From: Rhynchopus euleeides | Lineage: Eukaryota; Euglenozoa; Diplonemea; Diplonemida; Diplonemidae | Direction of reading: 5' to 3' | NCBI GenBank assembly: GCA_963210315.1 | Contig: OY723316.1 | Coordinates: 1,178,001-1,242,000, forward strand | Length of the DNA: 64,000 bases | Part shown: piece after piece, positions 56,324 through 64,000 of the stretch | Position numbering within the stretch: position 1 is the first letter of the stretch | Layout of the letters: every line of letters starts with the position of its first letter | Position numbers and translations under genes: made by a program | Notes under the pieces: generated by a model | Seen by the model: only the letters and a program-made list of their open reading frames with translations | What the model was told of the DNA's origin: nothing | Database searches by the model: none

Positions 56324-58468
56324 ATGGGGTGGTTTGAGCGCATCGTCTCGATGGACGGGAGGCTGCAGGGCAAGGCGCGCAGGGACAGGCGTCTGGTCTT
56401 CCTCGTCAGCCTTGCCGTTGGGTTGATAACCGGGTTGTCGTCGATGTTCGCAACGCTGTGGCCTCTGCAGGCCGTTGCTGTGTACGCCGTCTCCGTGCCT
56501 CACTACGTCATGGCGGCGATGTGCGTCTTCCGCGTCAACCTGACACCGAACATACTGTGCGTCTACATCGGGGTGATGAGCGTCGGGATCATATTCACAG
56601 ACCTCAACCAGCGCACGACAGGGAACCCTTCCTCCACGTCTGTCTTCATGTTGTTGGCAGACCTGTCGCTGACGCTGGGTCTCGGAAGGCGCTTCGCCAC
56701 AGGGCTGACAGCAGTATCGGCCATGTGGGTGCTGCTCAGCGGGGTGGAGGTGGTCACGTGCTTCGGGCTGTACGACCTGCCTGGTTCTGCTCCCGACGTT
56801 GAACGGTGGAAGCATGCACAGGATGCATCCAGCTGTACGAGCCCCCCCTGCCCCATCAGTCCTCTGGCGGGATTGGTTCAGACGCAAATTACATTTCTTG
56901 TGCTTGTGATCGATTTTGCCGCGACTTACGACTTCGCAGCGTCTGCGGAGAAGGAGAAGGCGTCGATGGGACGGACCATCGAGACTGTGGAGGCGATTGC
57001 ACAGCTTCTGGCGGGCTACGACGTCGACACCGTGGCGGAGATGCTGCAGGAGGCGGAGGCGGAGGGGCGGCTGCCTGCTGCGATGCACGAGGCACTTCGC
57101 AGGCTGGAGCAGAACCTGCGTGCGTACCGCCCGTACCTCCCTGCCGTGCTGCTGGAGCAGCAGCAGCACTCACCTGACGGTCACAGTGCTGGGCAGCCCT
57201 GTGTGCCACCTGCTGCCGCACCCGGTGCGAAGAGCGAGCGTGCAGCAATCGTGTTCACCGACATCCGTGCGTCCACATCGATCTGGGAGGCGGCATCCGA
57301 TGCGATGAAGAAGGCGATGGTGGTGCACAACACGGTGATGCGATCTGCACTGTCTGCGTGGGGCGGGTACGAGGTGAAGACAATCGGAGACGCCTTCATG
57401 GTTGCGTTCGAGGATGCACATGCGGGTGTGTGCTTCGGGCTTGAGGTGCAGGAGAAGCTGCTTGCGGCGGAGTGGCCTGCTGCGCTGCTGGAGGTCGGGA
57501 TCTGCCACCCGACAGAGCTGTGGGGCGGGCTGACGGTGCGTGTCGGTGTGAACGAGGGTCCTGTGACGCTGGAGACGAACACGCTGACCGGGCGTGTGGA
57601 CTACTTCGGACACACGGTGAACGTGGCTGCACGCCTCGAGTCTGTGTGTGTGCCTGGTGCAGTTGCGGTGCCTGCCGACCTGTGGGTGTGCGTGCGTGGG
57701 ATGTCCGGGTGTACTGACGCACATGCAGGTGCCGCAGTGCTGACGGAGCTGAAGGGTGTGAGCGAGCCTGTGCCTGTGTGCAGCGTGTGGCCTGCCTGCC
57801 TGCAGGGGCGTGAGGTCCGCCCTCTGCCTGCCTTCGTGCTTGATGCAGCTTCTGGGTCGGAGTCATCTGGTCTGTCCTCTCGGCAAGTGTCACGCAGCAG
57901 CCTCGCACAGGCTGTCCTGAACCGCAACGCCACAACGCAGCAAGCCACAGTGGCTGTGGCCACACTCAGCAGCATGTCTCTGGGGGACATCGACAGCGGG
58001 TTGGCTTCTATAGTGCCACTTCTGGAGCAGAGCGGCGGCGCGCTGATGTCGGTACTCGCCAACAACTTCTTCGTCGGGTGGAACGTCGGGAAGAAGATGG
58101 CAGCACACGCGGAGGGCGCACTGCGGTTTGCACAGCGTGCGCTGCAGCACTGTGGCGGACAGACGGTCGCAACACTCGGGATCGCAAGCGGGACTGTCGA
58201 ACACGGTGACGTGGGGACTGTGCGGCAGCGCTTCGTGACTGTGTCAGGCGGTGCTGTGGAGGCGAGCCTTGCGCTGCGCCGTCTGGCTCTGTCGATGAAC
58301 ATGCGGTGCCTGTACACGGCGGAGGCACCATCGGGTGCTGTGCGCGAGATGCTGCGTCCCACCACAGCGCGTCTGCCGCAGGAAGGCGACGCACCTGGCA
58401 GCCTGGCGTTCGAGGTGCAGTACGCCCTGCCTCCCGTGTCGAAGGAATCTGCTGTGCACCCGCAGTAG
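56324..58468 (+). CDS. AC5: six-helix receptor-type adenylate cyclase with the most divergent membrane half
   Basis: A 714-residue paralog. The frame opens at 56159, but MGWFERIV at 56324 matches the family start. The membrane half (LVFLVSLAVGLITGLSS, VSVPHYVMAAMCVFRVNLTP, VGIIFTDLNQRTTGNPSS) shares little with the others except the LLADLSLxLGLGRRFATGLTA helix. Its outer loop has CTSPPC with different flanks, so it may sense something else. From KEKASMGRTIETVE on, the DNA is almost the same as in AC2 to AC4. All catalytic residues are present (FTDIRAS, EVKTIGDAF, DYFGHTVNVAARLES). It shares AARLES, SGCTDAHAGAA, MSVLANNFF and SMNMRCL with AC2, and AASDAMKK with AC4. The second domain has HCGGQTVATLG. 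The 3' flank is not shared with the others. Confidence 0.88.
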   Translation: MGWFERIVSMDGRLQGKARRDRRLVFLVSLAVGLITGLSSMFATLWPLQAVAVYAVSVPHYVMAAMCVFRVNLTPNILCVYIGVMSVGIIFTDLNQRTTGNPSSTSVFMLLADLSLTLGLGRRFATGLTAVSAMWVLLSGVEVVTCFGLYDLPGSAPDVERWKHAQDASSCTSPPCPISPLAGLVQTQITFLVLVIDFAATYDFAASAEKEKASMGRTIETVEAIAQLLAGYDVDTVAEMLQEAEAEGRLPAAMHEALRRLEQNLRAYRPYLPAVLLEQQQHSPDGHSAGQPCVPPAAAPGAKSERAAIVFTDIRASTSIWEAASDAMKKAMVVHNTVMRSALSAWGGYEVKTIGDAFMVAFEDAHAGVCFGLEVQEKLLAAEWPAALLEVGICHPTELWGGLTVRVGVNEGPVTLETNTLTGRVDYFGHTVNVAARLESVCVPGAVAVPADLWVCVRGMSGCTDAHAGAAVLTELKGVSEPVPVCSVWPACLQGREVRPLPAFVLDAASGSESSGLSSRQVSRSSLAQAVLNRNATTQQATVAVATLSSMSLGDIDSGLASIVPLLEQSGGALMSVLANNFFVGWNVGKKMAAHAEGALRFAQRALQHCGGQTVATLGIASGTVEHGDVGTVRQRFVTVSGGAVEASLALRRLALSMNMRCLYTAEAPSGAVREMLRPTTARLPQEGDAPGSLAFEVQYALPPVSKESAVHPQ

Positions 58469-58599
58469 CTACATCAACGAATCACTTTTCACGTTTTGAC
58501 TACAGGTGCACAGGCCGCACTGCCGTGTGCCACCACGTGCTGCCTATTTGCCGCCCCGCTCCCCTCGGCACCTCGTGTGCATGGTTTTTTATTCCGCAC

Positions 58600-58790
58600 A
58601 CTCGTGTGAGCAGAAAGTCACCCACCCACAGCAAGCATCCAAACGTGCTCTATACACTAACCCACCCTTCATCAGGCTCAGGGTGTGATTATCACTTCAG
58701 GGTTTTGTGTGTAGAAGCGTCAACGCATCAACAAACAAATACAGGCTAAGAGCGGTTGCTGCTGAATGGTGAAATGACTTTTTACCGTGT
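58600..58790 (+). mobile_element. SIRE-like short unit
   Basis: Shares CACACTCGTGTGAGC, CCAAACGTGCTCTATACACT, CCTTCATCAGGCTCAGGGTG and the motif (58,713-58,727) with 31,610-31,790. The two copies are over 80% alike by eye, so this is a middle-aged, non-coding element. Confidence 0.65.
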
Positions 58791-59174
58791 ATCAATCACT
58801 TCGACATTCTACTTCCCCTCCCCTTGACGCCACAGCAGCGGCAACACCGCACCACTCCAGCGCCGAGGGCACGACGGCGGCTGTCTTCCGACCCCCCGCA
58901 CCGTGCTGACAGGCATGCTGCCTATGAAACTATCGCACACAGCTGCTGCCAACATGCCTACCGGGCCGAGCCCATCTCCACCCCCAGTCCCCACAGGGGG
59001 AAGTCGAAGCCCAGGGCGAGCCAGGCCCCCTAACGACTCCTCCATGGCGCGCCCTCCTGGCCCAGCTGAAGAGGAGACCAACGGAGCGGGGGGCGGGGTG
59101 AGTGTGTGTGGGCCGATAGTCGGTTACGTTATTTTCTGGTTGCACAAACAAACACATTACGTAAGCCGCTTTTT

Positions 59175-59405
59175 TTTGAGAGTTGTGCAACACCGCAGGA
59201 AACTGTGCCAGTGCAGATCCTTGCAGAACTTCCCACACGCTTCATGACAGGCGCGTGGGGTGTTCTCGCGATCGACGAGTACCCTTCGGCTCTTCTCTTG
59301 TTTCCCTTTCAGATTTCCCCCAACACACCCCCCGTGTGGTGGAAGCGATCAATGCAAAAAATTATCTGAACTGAACGGAAGACTCGAGAGGCTGCTGCTG
59401 TATTT
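59175..59405 (+). mobile_element. Short element: repeat D joined to a YR right-end segment
   Basis: Repeat D (59,175-59,335), ending with the CTTGTTTCCCTTTCAG tract, is followed directly by GGAAGCGATCAATGCA (59,341-59,356) and GAAGACTCGAGAGGCTGCTG. This has the same plan as the 33,508 element (left part with a pyrimidine-AG tract, then right part) but a different left part, suggesting a second short-element subfamily. Confidence 0.55.
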
Positions 59406-60087
59406 CTTAGGCATCTTTTGAGGACCTCGAGGCGCGCAGAAGCGTCAACGGGGGGCGCGTTGGGGGGCTTCTGTCCCCCAGCACAATATCGACGGTGCGC
59501 GCCATCCTCCTGTGTGGAGCAAAAGGGGGTTGCTTTTTGTTGTTACTGGGAGGTGGGGGGGAGGTGGGATGTTTGCCGCAGCTTTTGCTCTTCTGGGCTG
59601 TGGCAATGTTGGATTAGTAGCTGTCGCCTCATGCAATGCAGGGGGAACTGAGACTGATATGATACGACCACTTCGTTGTCTTGTTTATACCCTACAGTAC
59701 TCTTCTGTTTTTGGTAAAACACACCCCGTGTGGTAGAGAAAATACGGCAAGAGTCTCGGTGGGTCGGAAGAGCAGATGGTTCCCGCAACAGCTCCCGGGG
59801 AGCGGCGGGTATTTCGCATAGGATGCCGGATGTGTGAACACGTTTGTGCGGTTTGCCCTGTGTTGTGTGAACATATGTGTATGTGTGTGTGTATGCTCCA
59901 CCCAACCCGACACATTTTCTGTACTTCAGACAGGTAAGGTCACTCGACACGCGGGGGGGGGGGGGTTTTGTTGTGTGTTTTTTCTGCCAGCCGACATCAC
60001 TAGCGCCAGCGAGAAAAAAAAAAAAAAAAAATAAAGCGATTTACTAATCGCCAACTCGCGATCAGGCGTTTCCAGGCAGAAAACAGT

Positions 60088-60743
60088 GCGTGCTAGATCA
60101 CGGTTTGTTACGACAGAGCGACCAGAGCAGACTTCGACGCAGGTGCTAGATCACCGCCTTTTACCACAGAGCGACCAGAGCAGACTTCGACGCAGGTGCT
60201 AGATCACCGAATTTTTTACGACAGAGCGATCAGAGCAGACTCGACGTAGGTGCTAGATCACCGCCTTTTACCACAGAGCGACCAGAGCAGACTTCGACGC
60301 AGGTGCTAGATCACCGCCTTTTACCACAGAGCGACCAGAGCAGCTTTCGACGCAGGTGCTAGATCACCGAATTTTTTACGACAGAGCGATCAGAGCAGAC
60401 TCGACGTAGGTGCTAGATCACCCCTTTTACCACAGAGCGACCAGAGCAGACTTCGACGCAGGTGCTAGATCACCGAATTTTTTACGACAGAGCGATCAGA
60501 GCAGACTCGACGTAGGTGCTAGATCACCCCTTTTACCACAGAGCGACCAGAGCAGACTTCGACGCAGGTGCTAAATCACCGAGTTTTTTACGACAGAGCG
60601 ATCAGAGCAGACTCGACGTAGGTGCTAGATCACCGCTTTTTACCACAGAGCGACCAGAGCAGACTTCGACGCAGGTGCTAGATCACCGAATTTTTCTACG
60701 ACAGAGCGATCAGAGCAGACTCGACGCAGGTGCTAGATCACCC
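60088..60743 (+). repeat. Thirteen tandem 53-54-bp repeats upstream of the gag-like ORF
   Basis: Units start GGTGCTAGATCACC and come in two alternating kinds: one with TTTTACCACAGAGCGACCAG and 53 bases, one with TTTTTTACGACAGAGCGATC and 54 bases. They end exactly at the ATG. Unit length and position match the array in the VIPER-like element, though the sequence differs. Mixed unit lengths speak against a coding role. Confidence 0.9.
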
Positions 60744-61859
60744 ATGTCGGACATGCACCCCCACGACATGGACTGGTTGGGGGTGCCAGTCGTGACGGGG
60801 TACGGGGATCCGGAAGTGGCAGTGGACACCTGCGTGTTCACGCCACACTGCCAGGCGGAGCACACCTCGCGGGGAAGGGGCCATTGCAGCACTTGCGGGC
60901 GGGCGGCCTGTAAGACCTGCATCCGGGCTTTCCTCCCGAAAAACGTGTCTGGGGATTTTGTGCAGGGTTTGGGGGAACCGACGTGGGTGTGCCCGATGTG
61001 CGCGATGGAGCAACATCGCGACAATCCCCCGGGGGACACTCGGGATCCCGACTCCCTGTCCCTCTCGGAGGACCCCCACGACGCGTCGCTGGGGGCGTCG
61101 GACGACGAGTCGTCGCTGAGGCAGCCGGGTGTCGACACACAGGGGGAACTGCGCGCGACGATCGCCGCTTTGGCAAAACGGGTGGACACGCTAGAGCGCG
61201 AGAAGCCCCCCCTCCTTTTGCGGATCCAGCAACTGGAGTTTGAGACTAAAAATCTCAAAAAGCAGCTGGGGGCCACCCTGGCACCGGAGTTCTCGCCTCA
61301 CACAGTGGGGACATGGCGGGACCTGGAGGTGCCCGCGATCCGGGAGAAGATCCGGGACAGATGCAGGAAGGCCTTCAGGGAAGACGCCCTGCCCGTGAAC
61401 ATCGAGGACGCGAAGGCGTACGAGTACGACGTCGCACAGTATCTCAGCACACTGACGAACACACTGGACCTCATCACCGACGGCGAACCCCCGAAGGAGG
61501 GCATCATCCGCATGCTGCACTCCAACATCAACCAGCTGACAGGGATTACGCAGCTGGGGCTGTACGGCCCGAAGCACCGGAGGGAGTACGTGGCGAGGGC
61601 TGAAATCATCGCGCCAAAGGATTTCTCGGAGACGGCCCAGCGGCGCCTGCTGAAAGGAGTGGCTGAAGAGGCAAAGAAGGAGGGGGAGCACCGCGGACGG
61701 GACGGGGACAGGAGGGACCGTGACTACCGGAACTCACGCCAGCAGAGGTCCGTCCCGGCCCACAGCCGCGACAGGAAGCAGGCAGCACCACCTACGACTC
61801 GCGATCGTGACTGGGACAGAAAGGCGCCGGGCGGAAAGCCGGGAAAGGACCGGCAGTGA
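60744..61859 (+). CDS. Gag-like ORF of the gag-only YR element
   Basis: A 371-residue frame from MSDMHPHDMDWLG, chosen because the frame upstream (open from 60516) reads through the tandem repeats. The N-terminal Cys/His cluster is CVFTPHCQAEH, HCSTCGRAACKTC, WVCPMC, the same treble-clef plan as at 34835. An acidic Ser-rich region and a coiled coil (about 130-180) follow, then a core starting APEFSPHTVGTWRDLEVPAI. The tail is very basic (RRDRDYRNSRQQR), a likely nucleic-acid-binding end. It shares the FSPH-V-TW words and overall plan with the other gag-like ORF but is a distinct subfamily. Confidence 0.8.
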   Translation: MSDMHPHDMDWLGVPVVTGYGDPEVAVDTCVFTPHCQAEHTSRGRGHCSTCGRAACKTCIRAFLPKNVSGDFVQGLGEPTWVCPMCAMEQHRDNPPGDTRDPDSLSLSEDPHDASLGASDDESSLRQPGVDTQGELRATIAALAKRVDTLEREKPPLLLRIQQLEFETKNLKKQLGATLAPEFSPHTVGTWRDLEVPAIREKIRDRCRKAFREDALPVNIEDAKAYEYDVAQYLSTLTNTLDLITDGEPPKEGIIRMLHSNINQLTGITQLGLYGPKHRREYVARAEIIAPKDFSETAQRRLLKGVAEEAKKEGEHRGRDGDRRDRDYRNSRQQRSVPAHSRDRKQAAPPTTRDRDWDRKAPGGKPGKDRQ

Positions 61860-61995
61860 CTGGCCTTGAGGCCGGTCCCTCCACCTCCCGCACCGATGCA
61901 GCGGGAAGCAACAGAACCCCCCCTGACGTGAGGTGGAAGCGATCAATGCAAAAATCATCTGAAAGGAAGACTCGAGAGACTGCTGCTGTATTTTC

Positions 61996-62559
61996 CTGAA
62001 TTTTGGGCACCGCGCTGCGTAAAGCGAGGGAACAGTACCCGTTGTCCGTGTCACGCCACCTCGTTGTCTTGTTTGTGCGGCTTTACTCTTCTGAGCAAAG
62101 CCACATGTACACACACAGTGACACCCCACAACATGTGCACGGCGGACTCCTTCCCTGCAAGAAGAAATACGTTTGCAGAAGGAATTTCAGGAGGCATGCA
62201 TCACCCAAAGGCATGATCGTGGTTAGGAGCCAATTTTGATCGTGTTTGAGGCCCTTTAAAGGTGTGCAATGCACACACCATGCTCTGCAAGAACACTTCC
62301 CCGTGGTGGTGGTCAGTGCCGCATTCTGCTTTGCTCGTCGGATCCTATTGTGTCGATCGAACGTCCCGACTCGCTTGCCACACGAACTGGAGGGGTTCGC
62401 GAGTGGGAACACCCCTGCCCGCCCCCCCGCCCCCGCGATTGGTCCTCTTGTGGTTTGTGTTCGGCCCGCTCTCGTGGCACCTCCACAGCAACGGCAGAGG
62501 AGGCCAAGTTGAACAGCGCCTGCAACACGCACAACCCAGCAGTGACCAGGGTTGCAACA
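61996..62559. other. Intergenic stretch before AC6
   Basis: No gene or strong repeat is recognised up to the leader shared with AC1, AC2 and AC3 at 62,521-62,559. Confidence 0.6.
62521..62559 (+). promoter_or_regulatory. Conserved leader just upstream of AC6
   Basis: TGCAACACGCACAACCCAGC, then AGTGACCAGGGTTGCAACA up to the ATG. It differs from the AC2 leader (26,181-26,219) by only a couple of bases. Possible 5' UTR or trans-splice acceptor; function not shown. Confidence 0.5.
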
Positions 62560-64000
62560 ATGGGGTGGTTTGAGCGTATCATCTCGATGGACGGGAGGCT
62601 GCAGGGCAAGGCGCGCAGAGACAGGCGATTGATGCTGCTCGTCAGCCTTGGGAGTCTTTTAACGGTCAGCTCGGGGGCATCTGGGCAACACTCACCGCTC
62701 GGCCTGATCATAGTGTGCCTCTGTGGCCTGGCACAGCTTGTGATCATCATCATGTGCCTGTGCCGTGTGCACCTGACCCACAACATCATCCGTGCCTACA
62801 TCGCGGCTCTCGCACTGATGATGATTGCCCTTGATCTCGTCCGCCGCAGCATTGGCAGCGCTCCCGTATGGAGTACGTTCGTGCTGCTCGCAGACCTGTC
62901 ACTGGTGATCGGCCTCGGAAGGCGCTTCGCCACAGGGCTCACAGCAGTGGCCGCCGTGTGGGTTGTCATCAACGGGATAGAAAGAGTGGTGCGCTTCGGG
63001 CTGTACGACCTCCCTGGTTCGCCAACCTACTGGCATCGGTGGGAGCGACTGCAGCTGACTGTCAGCTGCGCAGAACCGCCTTGTCCGAGCCATCCAGGAG
63101 CGGCTATCACAGAGATGGCGATATCTTTGCTTGTGCTTCTGATTGACTTCATCGCCACACGCGGGTTCGCAGAGTCTGCGGAGAAGGAGAAGGCGTCGAT
63201 GGGACGGACCATCGAGACTGTGGAGGCGATTGCACAGCTTCTGGCGGGCTACGACGTCGACACCGTGGCGGAGATGCTGCAGGAGGCAGAGGCGGAGGGG
63301 CGGCTGCCTGCTGCGATGCACGAGGCACTTCAAAGACTGGAGCAGAACCTGCGTGCGTACCGCCCGTACCTCCCTGCCGTGCTGCTGGAGCAGCAGCAGC
63401 ACTCACCTGACGGTCACAGTGCTGGGCAGCCCTGTGTGCCACCTGCTGCCGCACCCGGTGCGAAGAGCGAGCGCGCAGCAATCGTGTTCACCGACATCCG
63501 TGCGTCCACATCGATCTGGGAGGCGGCATCCGATGCGATGAAGAAGGCGATGGTGGTGCACAACACGGTGATGCGATCTGCACTGTCTGCGTGGGGCGGG
63601 TACGAGGCGAAGACAATCGGGGACGCCTTCATGGTTGCGTTCGAGGATGCACATGCGGGTGTGTGCTTCGGGCTTGAGGTGCAGGAGAAGCTGCTTGCGG
63701 CGGAGTGGCCTGCTGCGCTGCTGGAGGTCGGGATCTGCCACCCGACAGAGCTGTGGGGCGGGCTGACGGTGCGTGTCGGTGTGAACGAGGGTCCTGTGAC
63801 GCTGGAGACGAACACGCTGACCGGGCGTGTGGACTACTTCGGACACACGGTGAACGTGGCTTCACGCCTCGAGTCTGTGTGTGTGCCTGGTGCAGTTGCG
63901 GTGCCTGCCGTCCTGTGGTCGAGTGTGAGTCGTGCTTCAGGGTGTGCTGACGCACATGCAGGTCCCGCAGTGGCGACTGAGCTGAAGGGTGTGAGCGAGC
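62560..64000 (+). CDS. AC6: six-helix receptor-type adenylate cyclase, cut by the window edge
   Basis: Open from MGWFERIISM at 62560 to the last base, 480 codons, so the degenerate second domain lies outside. The membrane half has its own helix 1-2 region (LMLLVSLGSLLTVSSGASGQ, IIVCLCGLAQLVIIIMCLC) but shares RVHLTHNIIRAY with AC4. The outer loop has CAEPPC and an unusual PSHPGAAITEMA stretch. Catalytic residues are present: FTDIRAS, YEAKTIGDAF (Lys kept, Val changed to Ala), DYFGHTVNVASRLES. Near 63,910-63,945 a block of eight codons (SSVSRASG) differs sharply from all paralogs between identical flanks. It combines the SRLES mark of AC3/AC4 with the PGAVAV mark of AC2/AC5. Confidence 0.85.
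   Translation, partial: MGWFERIISMDGRLQGKARRDRRLMLLVSLGSLLTVSSGASGQHSPLGLIIVCLCGLAQLVIIIMCLCRVHLTHNIIRAYIAALALMMIALDLVRRSIGSAPVWSTFVLLADLSLVIGLGRRFATGLTAVAAVWVVINGIERVVRFGLYDLPGSPTYWHRWERLQLTVSCAEPPCPSHPGAAITEMAISLLVLLIDFIATRGFAESAEKEKASMGRTIETVEAIAQLLAGYDVDTVAEMLQEAEAEGRLPAAMHEALQRLEQNLRAYRPYLPAVLLEQQQHSPDGHSAGQPCVPPAAAPGAKSERAAIVFTDIRASTSIWEAASDAMKKAMVVHNTVMRSALSAWGGYEAKTIGDAFMVAFEDAHAGVCFGLEVQEKLLAAEWPAALLEVGICHPTELWGGLTVRVGVNEGPVTLETNTLTGRVDYFGHTVNVASRLESVCVPGAVAVPAVLWSSVSRASGCADAHAGPAVATELKGVSE

Larger units (their letters stand above)
58469..59706. other. Intergenic stretch between AC5 and the gag-only YR element
   Basis: Holds a SIRE-like unit (58,600-58,790), repeat D (59,175-59,335) and a YR-element right-end segment (59,337-59,405). 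No gene is supported; short Pro-rich frames at 58,824-59,247 are not convincing. Confidence 0.6.
59707..61995 (+). mobile_element. Gag-only relative of the VIPER-like element
   Basis: Left end 59,707-60,013 and right end 61,923-61,995 together match the short element at 33,508-33,909. Between them lie 13 tandem repeats of 53-54 bases and one gag-like ORF. No recombinase or RT part is present, so it is a non-autonomous form that would depend on a full element. The gag-like frame looks whole and the ends are nearly identical to the solo copy, so it is young. Confidence 0.7.

Overview
The window looks like nuclear DNA of a unicellular eukaryote, most likely a euglenozoan (kinetoplastid- or diplonemid-like). 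This is an inference from several signs. All eight host genes lie on the + strand and none needs an intron, including one reading frame of about 13 kb. The tyrosine-recombinase retroelements have the gag, recombinase, RT-RNase H order described for VIPER of Trypanosoma cruzi. They come with short elements made of joined ends, like SIRE. The six-helix cyclases with a 'YRPYLP' linker and degenerate second cyclase domains are, from memory, of a kind found in free-living kinetoplastids. No species is assigned. Non-coding DNA is full of long C or G runs and dispersed repeats.

Layout. 1-1900: repeat-rich non-coding DNA with a 200-N gap (1168-1367). 1931-5577: a compact two-gene DNA transposon on the - strand, with terminal inverted repeats, a BED-like zinc-finger protein and a possible hAT-like transposase. 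5.6-9.05 kb: repeats. 9054-22211: one giant secreted, probably GPI-anchored, surface protein of about 4,385 residues. From 23.4 kb to the right edge there are six related transmembrane cyclase genes, called AC1 to AC6 here: 23368-25118, 26220-28361, 39763-41907, 43423-45567, 56324-58468 and 62560 to the edge. Between them lie a nearly whole VIPER-like element (about 33,970-38,850), a short gag-only relative (59,707-61,995), several SIRE-like short elements, inverted-repeat elements, and a proline-rich repeat protein (51016-53277).

Function. AC2 to AC6 have six predicted membrane helices with a two-cysteine outer loop, a 'YRPYLP' linker, a catalytic class III cyclase domain and a degenerate second cyclase domain. 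The Lys/Asp pair in the catalytic domain predicts adenylate rather than guanylate cyclase. The membrane half varies between copies while the catalytic half is almost identical in DNA. This suggests receptors with different inputs and one shared cAMP output, kept similar by gene conversion. AC1 keeps only the degenerate cyclase domain and has a frame change. The giant surface protein lies just upstream; a joint cell-surface sensing role is speculation.

Limits. No alignment or profile search was possible. Domain calls rest on motif reading, repeat boundaries are good to roughly 10-30 bases, and no tRNA or rRNA gene was recognised.
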